A DNA stretch of 64,000 bases from JAEUMD01 sp036768475 (GTDB lineage: Bacteria; Pseudomonadota; Alphaproteobacteria; Rhizobiales; Hyphomicrobiaceae): assembly GCA_036768475.1 (NCBI GenBank), contig DAIPMW010000007.1, positions 98,945 through 162,944 of the forward strand, written 5' to 3'. Below the pieces are notes generated by a model. That model was given only the letters and a program-made list of their open reading frames with translations. It was not told where the DNA came from and ran no database searches. Position 1 is the stretch's first letter, and each line of letters opens with the position of its first letter. Below, one piece after another: positions 1 through 8,158 of this stretch. The position numbers and the translations under genes were made by a program.

Positions 1-246
1 GCCGTAGACGACCTGAAGCGTATTCGCGGGATCGGCGTACTGATCGAAAAGAAGCTCAATTCGCTCGGCATCTCCGCTTACGATCAGATCGCCAACTGGA
101 CGGCCGCCGACGTTGCCGACGTCAGCGAGATACTGGACTTCAGAGGGCGCATCGAGCGTGAGAACTGGATCGAACAGGCGCGAATCCTCAGCGCAGGCGG
201 CCAGACCGAGTTCTCCCGCCGTGTCGATCGAGGGGATGCCTCCTGA
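1..246 (+). CDS. C-terminal part of a helix-hairpin-helix protein (5' cut by window edge)
   Basis: An open frame runs from the first base to a TGA at 244-246, giving the last 81 residues of a protein that starts before the window. The visible part contains the pattern DDLKRIRGIGVLIEKKLNSL, a helix-hairpin-helix of the kind found as a C-terminal extension of alphaproteobacterial NuoE and ribosomal L21 proteins and in uncharacterised COG3743-like proteins. It is followed by the motif GRIERENWIEQA, which is typical of the same extension. The fold suggests nucleic acid or protein contact, but no enzymatic residues are visible. The parent protein cannot be identified without the upstream sequence. 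Confidence 0.75.
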   Translation, partial: AVDDLKRIRGIGVLIEKKLNSLGISAYDQIANWTAADVADVSEILDFRGRIERENWIEQARILSAGGQTEFSRRVDRGDAS

Positions 247-351
247 CGGTGCCCGCATGGAAATTGGAATGGAGTGCAGAGCCGACGCAAAGGGCGGGCA
301 ATGAAGGCTGCTGGTATGCGCGCCAGTAGCGCGTAGCTCAACGCTGCGATG

Positions 352-1326
352 TCACGCTGCGGCGTAGCGATATGTGTGGTCTGTATTGACGAGGAATGCA
401 TCGATCGCGTCCAGTGTCGGCGCGTCATGCAGCAGCGGCGCGTGGCCCTCACCTGGCACGACGTGGGCGACGAGCGAGGGATGCCGCTCCGCCATGCGTG
501 CGACCGTCTCCGCCGAAAGCAGGTCTGAGTTCGCGCCGCGGATTACCATCGCCGGCACGCGGCGCAGGGCCCCGAATTGTGGCCACAATTGAGGCATCGG
601 CCCCTCGAGCACGGACAGCGACCTGCCGAGCCTGGGATCGTAGGAGGGCACCGGCCTCCCGTTCTTGTCATTGAACCACTGCCGCGCGATCTCTCGCCAG
701 CCTTCCGCCGTAACGTTGGGAAACTGGCGATGGTTGAGTTCCTGCGCGATCTGGCCGGCGTGCTCCCACGAGTGCGGCACCGGCGTTCTGCCCACATAGC
801 CCGCGATCCGCAGCAGCCCGTCGGTCTCGATCACGGGCCCGATGTCGTTGAGGACGACCGCACCGATCGCCGAAGGCTGCGCGGCTGCCATCACCATGGC
901 GATGAGCCCGCCGCGCGACGTGCCCACAACGGCGACATCGGCAAGCTCGCAGCACGTCATGAAATCGAGCGCGTCGAGCATTTCCACGGGAACCGAGTAG
1001 TTCCGCCAGTCCCTGTCATGCTCGGATTGGCCGCGCCCGCGCGTATCGAGCGTGTAGACGTCCCGTGGTGTTTGCGCGTGGCCGCACAGTGCGCCCGCCA
1101 TCACGTGGAAATCGCGACTATTGCGCGTAAGGCCTGCTAGGCAGAGCACCGGACGGCGGCCACCATCCCTATGGGCACGGTAGCGGCGCGCGTAGAGCCT
1201 CAACCCGTCGCGTGTGGTGAAATGCAATTCCTCAAAAGCATCGCTCGCCTGCCAGCCGACTAGATTGGAAGCCGCATGAGGGACATCCAATGGACTGGAA
1301 ACCGCCTGCGCATGATCCGCTTGCAT
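352..1326 (-). CDS. alpha/beta hydrolase
   Basis: A 324-residue protein with the alpha/beta hydrolase plan. The sequence shows an oxyanion-side stretch around PVLCLAGLTRNSRDF (about residue 60), a nucleophile elbow VGTSRGG (serine near residue 136), and a C-terminal histidine in PGEGHAPLL. This is consistent with a Ser-Asp-His esterase or lactonase-like enzyme of the cytoplasm; no signal peptide is seen. The ATG start has a GGAG-containing stretch a little upstream on the minus strand. It converges on the partial gene at the window start and follows a palindromic repeat downstream of tyrS. The substrate is unknown. Confidence 0.88.
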   Translation of the reverse strand: MQADHAQAVSSPLDVPHAASNLVGWQASDAFEELHFTTRDGLRLYARRYRAHRDGGRRPVLCLAGLTRNSRDFHVMAGALCGHAQTPRDVYTLDTRGRGQSEHDRDWRNYSVPVEMLDALDFMTCCELADVAVVGTSRGGLIAMVMAAAQPSAIGAVVLNDIGPVIETDGLLRIAGYVGRTPVPHSWEHAGQIAQELNHRQFPNVTAEGWREIARQWFNDKNGRPVPSYDPRLGRSLSVLEGPMPQLWPQFGALRRVPAMVIRGANSDLLSAETVARMAERHPSLVAHVVPGEGHAPLLHDAPTLDAIDAFLVNTDHTYRYAAA

Positions 1327-1370
1327 ACCCGCCGCTCCCCTGCATGTCTTGCCGCCAGTATTGCAATATC

Positions 1371-1430
1371 TAAAGCCTGATCGGCTTCGACGGAAGCACG
1401 ACCGCTCCCATCGCGGCCGAACAGGCTGAT
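1371..1430. repeat. Palindromic intergenic repeat, copy A (diverged)
   Basis: This stretch between the alpha/beta hydrolase gene and tyrS begins TAAAGCCTGATCGGCT and includes GGAAGCACGACCGCT, matching the first half of copy B near 24.36 kb over about 48 bases with several substitutions. The central hairpin that is perfect in copies B and C is imperfect here. The neighbouring tyrS stop lies at its right border. Confidence 0.6.
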
Positions 1431-1436
1431 GCTGCT

Positions 1437-2696
1437 TTAGACGGGGCGCAACAGGACATGCTTCTTCTTGCCGAGCGAGAGTTTTACGACGCCATCGAGG
1501 GTGACGTGGGTGTCCATCAACGACATCTTGTCGTCCGTGACGGTCTCGTCATTGACTTTGAGGCCGCCTCCCTGAATTTGGCGGCGCGCTTCACCGTTCG
1601 ACTTGACTAGTCCTGCGGCGACGAAGGCACTGAGCACGCCGATGCCCGCGGCAAGTTCGCTGCGCGCGATTTCGACCGTCGGCAGGTCGCTGGCGGTCTG
1701 CCCCTGCTCAAAGGTCAGCCGCGCGGTCTCGGCAGCGGCATCGGCCTTTTCGCGACCGTGAATAAGAGCCGTCGCCTCGGTTGCCAACACCTTCTTCGCC
1801 TCGTTGATTTCCGCGCCCTGCAAGGCGGCAAGCCGGGCGATCTCATCGAGGGGCAATGTCGTGAAGAGCTTCAGGAAGCGCTCGACATCGGCGTCTTCGT
1901 TGTTCCTCCAGTACTGCCAGTAGTCGTAGCTGGAGAGCTGCGCCTCGTTGAGCCAGACGGCCCCGGCAGCGGTCTTGCCCATCTTGGCTCCGGAGGCGGT
2001 CGTCAGGAGCGGGCAGGTGAGTGCGTGCAATGAGTGCTTCACGCCCATACGACGGCCGAGGTCCAGCCCCACGACGATGTTACCCCACTGGTCGGAGCCG
2101 CCCATCTGGAGATTGCAGCCATAGCGTTGCGCAAGCTCGACGAAGTCGTAAGATTGCAAAAGCATGTAGTTGAACTCGATGAACGAGAGCTCCTGTTCGC
2201 GCTCAAGGCGCAGTTTCGCCGAATCCATCGTGAGCATGCGATTGACTGAGAAATGGCGGCCGACATCGCGCAGGAAATCAATGTAGTTGAGCGATGCCAG
2301 CCACTCCGCGTTGTCGAGCATGAGGGCGTCGCGCTTGCCCTGGCCGAAATGCAGCAGCATTGCGAAGACGACTTTGAGTGCGTCCTTATTGGCGTTGATC
2401 TCCTCGACCGATCGCATCACACGCGTCTCGTCCTTGCCGGAAGGATCGCCGACGCGGGTGGTTCCGCCGCCCATCAGCGTGATCGGCCTGCCCGCACCGG
2501 ACTGTTGCAGCCAGTGCAGCATCATGATCGAGAGCAGGTGGCCGACGTGAAGCGATGGCGCGGTACAATCGTAGCCGACATAGGCGATGAGGTCGCCCTT
2601 GGCAGCCAGTGCGTCGACACCTGCAAGGTCGGAGCACTGGTGGATGAAACCGCGCTCGGAGAGGATATTCAGGAAATCGGACTTGAAGCTTGTCAT
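1437..2696 (-). CDS. tyrS: Tyrosyl-tRNA synthetase
   Basis: This enzyme charges tRNA(Tyr) with tyrosine in the cytoplasm. The 419-residue product has the class I signature PSLHVGHL near residue 45 (HIGH-type), the KMGKT motif corresponding to KMSKS near residue 235, and a C-terminal S4-like RNA-binding region ending in GLKVNDE. The frame stays open to 2918, but homologues begin close to MTSFKSDFLNILSERG, so the ATG at 2694-2696 is chosen. The length matches the bacterial TyrRS family. It is divergent from anmK with a 120-base spacer. Confidence 0.96.
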   Translation of the reverse strand: MTSFKSDFLNILSERGFIHQCSDLAGVDALAAKGDLIAYVGYDCTAPSLHVGHLLSIMMLHWLQQSGAGRPITLMGGGTTRVGDPSGKDETRVMRSVEEINANKDALKVVFAMLLHFGQGKRDALMLDNAEWLASLNYIDFLRDVGRHFSVNRMLTMDSAKLRLEREQELSFIEFNYMLLQSYDFVELAQRYGCNLQMGGSDQWGNIVVGLDLGRRMGVKHSLHALTCPLLTTASGAKMGKTAAGAVWLNEAQLSSYDYWQYWRNNEDADVERFLKLFTTLPLDEIARLAALQGAEINEAKKVLATEATALIHGREKADAAAETARLTFEQGQTASDLPTVEIARSELAAGIGVLSAFVAAGLVKSNGEARRQIQGGGLKVNDETVTDDKMSLMDTHVTLDGVVKLSLGKKKHVLLRPV

Positions 2697-2816
2697 GTCG
2701 TTTGTCTGTCGTCGTTTTTGCGGGCTGGTTCGTCCGGCACGGATTGTACCGGACGCGGCTGACGGTGTGGTGTAGGGTCGCCGGAATCGGCGGCACCATG
2801 CACGAGGTTTCACCAA

Positions 2817-3920
2817 TTGGGCAAGTTTAAGCGCGCTATCGGGGTGATGAGCGGCACGTCGATGGACGGAATCGACGTAGCACTGATCGAATCGGATGGA
2901 AACTGGGCGGTCAGGCATGGACCATCCTTCACGTTCCCCTATTCGGAGGGCTTTCGCGAGCGGCTAAGGCAGGCGATGGCGGTTGCGCGCGGCGTCAAGG
3001 CTCGCGATGAGCGCCCGGGGGTCCTCAAACTTGCCGAGCAATACCTCACGGATCTCAGCGCAGAGGCGATCTCGCAGTTTCTGCAGGACATCCAGATCGG
3101 CGCTGATCAGATCGACGTGATCGGGTTCCATGGCCATACGGTCTGCCATTCGCCCGATCGGCGGCTGACAGTGCAGATCGGGGATGGGCAGCGGCTGGCG
3201 AAACTCGCGGGCATCCCCGTCGTCTACGACATGCGGGCAGCCGATGTGCAGGCGGGCGGAGAAGGCGCGCCGCTGGTGCCGGTCTATCATCGGGCACTCG
3301 CCATCAACCTGGGCAAGATGCCGGCGGCGTTCGTCAACATCGGCGGCGTGGCCAATGTGACCTATGTCGGCGACCACGATGAGTTGATTGCGTTCGACAC
3401 GGGGCCAGGCAACGCGTTGATCGATGATTGGATGCTGAAGCATGCGGCCACAGCCTTCGATGCGGACGGCGAGACGGCGCTCAATGGCATGGTCAACGAG
3501 CCCATTCTGCACGATGCGCTAAGCGGACATTACTTCGTCGAACCTCCGCCGAAGTCGCTTGATCGTAATGCGTTCGATACAGCATTGTTCGAAGGCCTTT
3601 CGTTGACGGCAGGTGCGGCGACGCTCGCTGCATTCACGGCAGACTCCATTGCGCGGGCGCGCGAGCACTTCCCGCGGGAACCGGCGATCTGGGTGGTCTG
3701 CGGTGGCGGCCGCAAGAACAAGGCGATCATGACGCGGCTTGCCGAGCGCGTGGAGAATGCGGTCGTGCCGGTCGAGGCGATTGGATTAAACGGCGACAGC
3801 ATCGAGGCGGAGGCCTGGGGTTACCTTGCCGTGCGTGCGCTGCAGGGGCTGCCGCTCACGTTTCCCGGCACAACGGGTGTGCCGGGCCCCACGACTGGCG
3901 GAATGATCGCACTTCCCTGA
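2817..3920 (+). CDS. anmK: Anhydro-N-acetylmuramic acid kinase
   Basis: AnmK phosphorylates and opens 1,6-anhydroMurNAc to MurNAc-6-phosphate during cell-wall recycling. The 367-residue protein starts with the ASKHA phosphate loop GVMSGTSMDGID and has the family motifs GFHGHTV, NIGGVANV and FDTGPGN, all at the expected places. The start is a TTG: GAGG at 2804-2807 lies nine bases before it, and the only near upstream ATG (2798) leads to an early stop. Length equals the family norm. Divergent from tyrS, a pairing common in alphaproteobacteria. Confidence 0.96.
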   Translation: MGKFKRAIGVMSGTSMDGIDVALIESDGNWAVRHGPSFTFPYSEGFRERLRQAMAVARGVKARDERPGVLKLAEQYLTDLSAEAISQFLQDIQIGADQIDVIGFHGHTVCHSPDRRLTVQIGDGQRLAKLAGIPVVYDMRAADVQAGGEGAPLVPVYHRALAINLGKMPAAFVNIGGVANVTYVGDHDELIAFDTGPGNALIDDWMLKHAATAFDADGETALNGMVNEPILHDALSGHYFVEPPPKSLDRNAFDTALFEGLSLTAGAATLAAFTADSIARAREHFPREPAIWVVCGGGRKNKAIMTRLAERVENAVVPVEAIGLNGDSIEAEAWGYLAVRALQGLPLTFPGTTGVPGPTTGGMIALP

Positions 3921-3952
3921 CCATCACTTGCCGTCAGCGGCATCATGCGTTC

Positions 3953-4966
3953 TCAAGCGGCGACGTCGCGGATCACGCGGGTGAGCCCCGATGTTATGCG
4001 CGCGAGTGCGGTGTAGTTCACCGTATCGGGGAGGTCGGTGCGCGTGTGGTAATGGGGATTACGGAAGGGCGCGGTGTCGGTGACCATCAAGGCGGGATAG
4101 CCGCAGCGATGGAAGGCCCAGTGATCCGAAAGGTCAATTCCGCTGATGAAACCCGGTGCAACGCCGCCGATCGAGGGAAAGGCGGTCGCGCGGCGGAAAG
4201 CCGTGGTGCAACGCCCGACCAGCCGGCGAGCGCCCGGCAACCCGACGAACGCGACGAAATTACCGGTCGTGGGATAGATCAGTCCGAAAGGCGGCGGATA
4301 CTTCTGGGATTTGGGCTCATCGGAAAAGTAGCCGAGTGTTTCGAGCGCGATCATACCCATTACGGGGACGCCCTCCTGTCTCAGCGCGCGCGCCTGCCGC
4401 AGACTGCCCATGTCGTCGGTCTTGCCGTAGGGGTGCTCCTCGTTGACGAAGAAGACGATACGCACCTCGCGTGCCGGCTGAAATGATGGCTCGGCTGCGG
4501 CAAGCTCGCGCGCAATTTCGAGCAGAGCAGCAACGCCGGTGCCATTGTCATTCGCGCCCGGCGAGTCATCGGGAGAATCATAATGCGCACCAATGACCAG
4601 CGTGCCTGGCGGCTTGTGCAAGGCGTTATGACCGGTTGGTCGGGCAGATGCTGGCAGGACCACCTCGATGTTACGGACCGGCCGCCCTTCGACCTCGAAC
4701 TCCTGCAGTCGCGGGATCAGGCCGAATGACAAAAGAATGCGCTCGATGTAACCCGCCGCAGCTTCCAGATCACGATAGTGAGCCAGATTGTGAGGCCGCG
4801 ACGCGATCTGCTCGATATGCTCGCGCAAGCGCGCGGCGCATTGCAGTTCGTCGGCGGTCGGTTCAGGAACCGGTATTCTGAAGGGCTGGACGGGCAGCAC
4901 GACCACGTAGCTGAGGGCTGCGAGCCCCAGGATCAGGATACCGGCAATCGCGAGAAGGATGCCCAT
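3953..4966 (-). CDS. M28-family zinc aminopeptidase, membrane-anchored
   Basis: A 337-residue predicted metallopeptidase. An N-terminal hydrophobic helix (residues 2-25) probably anchors it with the catalytic domain in the periplasm. Dizinc motifs of family M28 are visible: GAHYDS (His and Asp ligands), GANDNGTG (bridging Asp), VNEEHP (catalytic and ligand Glu), ALETLGY, and a late His in NPHYHTRTDLPDTV. The ATG at 4966 is preferred to the TTG at 4981 because AAAGG lies seven bases ahead of it. Exact substrate is unknown. It converges on anmK with a 32-base gap. Confidence 0.9.
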   Translation of the reverse strand: MGILLAIAGILILGLAALSYVVVLPVQPFRIPVPEPTADELQCAARLREHIEQIASRPHNLAHYRDLEAAAGYIERILLSFGLIPRLQEFEVEGRPVRNIEVVLPASARPTGHNALHKPPGTLVIGAHYDSPDDSPGANDNGTGVAALLEIARELAAAEPSFQPAREVRIVFFVNEEHPYGKTDDMGSLRQARALRQEGVPVMGMIALETLGYFSDEPKSQKYPPPFGLIYPTTGNFVAFVGLPGARRLVGRCTTAFRRATAFPSIGGVAPGFISGIDLSDHWAFHRCGYPALMVTDTAPFRNPHYHTRTDLPDTVNYTALARITSGLTRVIRDVAA

Positions 4967-5133
4967 GCAAGGACCTTTCAAACCGGCGCGTACGTGCTCG
5001 CCAACAGCAAAACACGTACGACGTCTGAATAGGTCTAGAGCACGATTTGCGCCTACCTCTTTAAACTGAACATTAGAATGTCAGATTTCCGCGTTAAGCA
5101 AACCTTGCTGTCTGGCAGGGCAGCATGCCGGCG

Positions 5134-5910
5134 TCATTCGTCGGCGTCGTCGTCTGCGTTATCGCTGGCCGCAGGCGATGCCTCCTCGGCATCGCGAGCG
5201 CGCTCGCGCTCGCGCGCTAGGTCACGCTCCTTTTCCTTGGCACGGCGGCTTTCGCGTTCCTCCGCGTCCTTGGCCATGCGCATGTCAATATAACCGCCGA
5301 CAACCTGGGTCAGCTCATCGATCTTGTTCTCGAAGAAGTGGTTGGCCCCAGCAACAACCTCGTGGTCGATCTTGATGCCGCGTTGGGTCTTGAGCTTGAC
5401 GGAAAGCTCTGCGACCGACTGCGATGGAACGACGCGGTCCTTGTCGCCATTGATCATCAGACCCGAGGACGGGCATGGTGCGAGAAACGAGAAGTCATAA
5501 AGATTGGAGGGCGGCGCCACACAGATGAACCCATCGATCTCAGGCCGACGCATGAGAAGCTGCATCGCAATCCAGGTGCCGAACGAGACGCCGGCGATCC
5601 AGCAGCACTTGGCATCGGGCTTGACGAGTTGCAGCCAGTCGAGGGCGCAAGCCGCGTCGGCAAGCTCGCCCGGGCCGCCGTCCCAATAGCCCTGGCTACG
5701 GCCGACACCGCGAAAATTGAAGCGCAGGACGGAAAATCCGCGTTCGACAAACGTGTGATAGAGCGCGTAAACGACCTGATTGTTCATCGTGCCGCCGAAC
5801 TGCGGATGAGGATGCAGTACCAGGGCGATCGGGCTGTCGGAGCGATTCTCGTGGTGGTAACGCGCCTCGATGCGGCGGCCCTCTGGGCCATTAATGATCA
5901 ACTCAGGCAT
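5134..5910 (-). CDS. alpha/beta hydrolase with charged C-terminal helix
   Basis: A 258-residue protein resembling the small alpha/beta hydrolase family containing the motif HPHPQFGGTMNN, with a nucleophile elbow GVSFGTW, a product loop INGDKDRVVPS and a final histidine in GANHFF. From about residue 212 the chain changes to a run of Arg, Glu, Lys and Asp (for example EERESRRAKEKERD), then an acidic end. The tail looks like a single charged alpha-helix or coiled coil. The core is probably a cytoplasmic esterase-like protein; substrate unknown. The start ATG follows a poor ribosome site and the gene is transcribed away from the iscR promoter region. Confidence 0.85.
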   Translation of the reverse strand: MPELIINGPEGRRIEARYHHENRSDSPIALVLHPHPQFGGTMNNQVVYALYHTFVERGFSVLRFNFRGVGRSQGYWDGGPGELADAACALDWLQLVKPDAKCCWIAGVSFGTWIAMQLLMRRPEIDGFICVAPPSNLYDFSFLAPCPSSGLMINGDKDRVVPSQSVAELSVKLKTQRGIKIDHEVVAGANHFFENKIDELTQVVGGYIDMRMAKDAEERESRRAKEKERDLARERERARDAEEASPAASDNADDDADE

Positions 5911-6258
5911 TTTTTTCCGTTGCTATAGAAGTGCTTATGTGTCGGGATTGGCGGGTTTCTCGGTCCGGCGCAGTTCGACGATAGGCCGGCTCTTGCTCAG
6001 TTGTAACGTCTTTATCCTAGGTCTCGCACCGTGGCGCATTGCCTGGGACAAGCGGACATAACTGGACTGCGTTTTGCGCAATTTCCCTCATTCAGGGTGA
6101 CGTTGCCGGCGCGAAACGCTGATAGCCATGCCTTGCTCGCCGCCCGCTGGGGTACGTTTGAAGCCGAATTTCCACGTTTTGCGTGGCTGCATCCGGACAC
6201 TTCGACGCAGGAAAAACGAGTCTGCTGCGACAGAAGCAGCATGACGCGCTCATAATAC
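5911..6258. other. Intergenic leader region between hydrolase gene and suf promoter
   Basis: No convincing gene is visible in this first part of the 582-base gap before iscR. The open frames in it have no ribosome site and no recognisable product. The rest of the gap holds the suf promoter, the Irr-type box and an iscR leader of about 200 bases. Confidence 0.5.
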
Positions 6259-6287
6259 TTGACTTCTCCAATCGGAATTCTCATAGT
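6259..6287 (+). promoter_or_regulatory. Predicted sigma70-type promoter of the iscR-suf operon
   Basis: TTGACT at 6259-6264 is followed by a 17-base spacer and CATAGT at 6282-6287, giving five of six and four of six consensus matches. A start site near 6294 would produce a leader of about 200 bases before iscR. The Irr-type box sits just downstream, where a bound repressor could block initiation or elongation. The promoter is inferred from sequence only. Confidence 0.55.
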
Positions 6288-6298
6288 CCCCGCACGTT

Positions 6299-6315
6299 TT
6301 TAGAATTGTTCGAAA
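6299..6315. promoter_or_regulatory. Irr/ICE-type iron-responsive operator
   Basis: The 17-mer TTTAGAATTGTTCGAAA matches the published rhizobial iron control element TTTAGAA-N3-TTCTAAA at 13 of 14 defined positions. It lies about 12 bases after the predicted -10 element. Irr is the haem-status regulator of Hyphomicrobiales, and suf operons are predicted members of its regulon. Its position suggests repression of Fe-S cluster assembly when iron is short. Confidence 0.7.
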
Positions 6316-6492
6316 GAAGCGGACGTGCCTGAGACGCTCGATCGGGCTAGTCGCGCTTCTTACCACACCGAGGGGTGGCATTTGCAAGCTTCATCGCGTG
6401 CATGGGCACACGATGCTCTCGGGGTGCTGTCGAACGAGGACCTTGGGTGCGCGGTCGAACAAGGGTTCGGGCAACGATTGGACGGTGTCGTC

Positions 6493-6966
6493 GTGGAGTT
6501 GAACACCAAAGGCCGGTATGCGGTGATGGCAATGGCGGATCTCGCCAAGCATCAAGGGGAAGCAGCAGTACCACTATCGCAGATCGCTGAACGCCAGCAG
6601 CTGTCGCTTTCCTATCTTGAGCAGATCTTCCTGCGCCTGCGTCGCGCGGGTCTCGTCGACAGCTCTCGTGGGCGCACGGGTGGCTATCGCCTCGGTCGCG
6701 AGCCGCAGTCGATCGCCGTCGGCGAAATCATGGCAGCCGTCGAGGAAGACACCCGGATGACCCGCTGCATGGATGGCGGTATCGGTTGCCTTGGCGATGA
6801 GCGTTGCCTGACCCACAATCTGTGGTGCGGCCTCGGCGGACACATTGCAGCCTTCCTGTGGAGCGTGAGCCTGGCGGAAGTTCTCGACGGAATTCCGAGG
6901 GAGAAGCTCGCGCCGGCCTCGGCGGTGGCGCGTGCGACATCCGGTATTGGCTGGGCGGCCGAATGA
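6493..6966 (+). CDS. iscR: Rrf2-family Fe-S cluster regulator IscR
   Basis: A 157-residue transcription factor with an N-terminal winged helix (TKGRYAVMAMADLA, then QLSLSYLEQIFLRLRRAGLV and the wing SSRGRTGGYRL). The cluster ligands are in place: Cys92, Cys99, Cys105 and His108, in the pattern RCMDGGIGC..ERCLTH, so it should bind a [2Fe-2S] cluster. The GTG at 6493 is chosen because the family starts M-x-L-x-TKGRYAV; the frame continues upstream without homology. A GGACGG stretch lies seven bases before it. Its stop overlaps the next gene's ATG (ATGA). It probably senses cluster status and controls the suf operon it heads. Confidence 0.93.
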   Translation: MELNTKGRYAVMAMADLAKHQGEAAVPLSQIAERQQLSLSYLEQIFLRLRRAGLVDSSRGRTGGYRLGREPQSIAVGEIMAAVEEDTRMTRCMDGGIGCLGDERCLTHNLWCGLGGHIAAFLWSVSLAEVLDGIPREKLAPASAVARATSGIGWAAE

Positions 6967-8117
6967 GCGCGGTGCGCACATATCTCGATTACAACGCGAC
7001 GTCGCCACTGCGCCCGGATGCGCGTGAGGCGATGTTGCGTGCGCTCGATGCATTTGGCAACGCTTCGTCGGTGCACGCTGAGGGGCGCCGCGCCCGCGCC
7101 ATGATCGAGGCGGCGCGTGGCGAGGTTGCCGCCCTTGCCGGCGCTGCGTCGCGCGACGTGACGTTCACGAGCGGCGCCACCGAGGCGGCGAACTGGGTGT
7201 TGTCGCAGCCGTGGCGGACGGTGCTCGTGTCGGCGGTCGAGCATCCTGCCGTGATGGTGCCAGCACAGCGCTCGGGGGCCCGTGTCGAGGTGATTCCGGT
7301 TGACAGATCTGGCCGTATCGATCCCGACCGGCTCAGCGTTCTCATCGACGGCGCGCTCGGGAGCGACGGCGAGAGCGCCGCAGATTCGGTCCTTGTGGCT
7401 GTGCAGCACGCCAACAACGAGACGGGCGTGGTGCAGCCCATCGCCGAGATCACCGCACTTGCGCACGAGCGGGGCGTTCGCGTGATGGTCGACGCGGTGC
7501 AGACAGCCGGACGCGTGGCGCTCAATCAGCGAGGTCATGCGATCGATTTCATGGTGCTGTCGTCGCATAAGATCGGCGGACCACAGGGTGCCGGTGCTCT
7601 GGTGATGCACGAGGCCGCAAAGCTCGATCCGCTAATCGCCGGGGGAGGGCAGGAGCGCGGTCTGCGTGCGGGGACGGAGAACGTCGCGGCCATCGCTGGG
7701 TTTGGCGCGGCAGCGGCAGCATCGCGGCGCGATCTCGGTCGCACGGAGCATCTTGCCGGACTGCGCAATACGCTCGAGGCGGCGCTGATGCATGCGACGC
7801 CTGATTTGGCTGTGATCGGTAGCGATACCGAGAGGCTCTGCAACACGTCTCTCGTGGCGCTGCCCGGTGCGGCCGCCGAGACAGCGGTGATCGCGCTCGA
7901 TCTCGCCGGTGTTGCGGCCAGCGCGGGCGCTGCCTGCAGTTCAGGCAAGACGAACCGCTCCCCGGTCCTTGCAGCGATGGGGATCGGAGACGATATCGCC
8001 CGGTGTGCGGTGCGCTTCAGCATCGGCTGGGCCACCACTGAAGAAGACATCTCCCGATGCATTTCGGCATGGCAGCGGGTCGACAGGATACGAAGTGGCG
8101 TGCGCGAAGTGGCTTGA
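6963..8117 (+). CDS. Cysteine desulfurase, group I (NifS/IscS-like)
   Basis: A PLP enzyme of 384 residues that would take sulfur from cysteine and pass it as persulfide to the Fe-S scaffold. It shows the N-terminal YLDYNATSPLRPDA, the PLP lysine (Lys203) in SSHKIGGPQG, HANNETG, and the mobile-loop cysteine (Cys325) in SAGAACSSGKTNRSPVL, which classes it with group I. It begins at the ATG overlapping the iscR stop, indicating translational coupling. The frame is open upstream to 6804, but homologues start at this ATG. A second, group II desulfurase lies later in the same operon. Confidence 0.94.
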   Translation: MSAVRTYLDYNATSPLRPDAREAMLRALDAFGNASSVHAEGRRARAMIEAARGEVAALAGAASRDVTFTSGATEAANWVLSQPWRTVLVSAVEHPAVMVPAQRSGARVEVIPVDRSGRIDPDRLSVLIDGALGSDGESAADSVLVAVQHANNETGVVQPIAEITALAHERGVRVMVDAVQTAGRVALNQRGHAIDFMVLSSHKIGGPQGAGALVMHEAAKLDPLIAGGGQERGLRAGTENVAAIAGFGAAAAASRRDLGRTEHLAGLRNTLEAALMHATPDLAVIGSDTERLCNTSLVALPGAAAETAVIALDLAGVAASAGAACSSGKTNRSPVLAAMGIGDDIARCAVRFSIGWATTEEDISRCISAWQRVDRIRSGVREVA

Positions 8118-8158
8118 GGCCCCGCGTTCGCAGTCAGGTTTACAAAGAGGAGACAACG

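Noticed and set aside
2697..2918. Extended N-terminus of TyrS
   Set aside because: Family begins near the ATG at 2696 and the extension overlaps anmK's start region.
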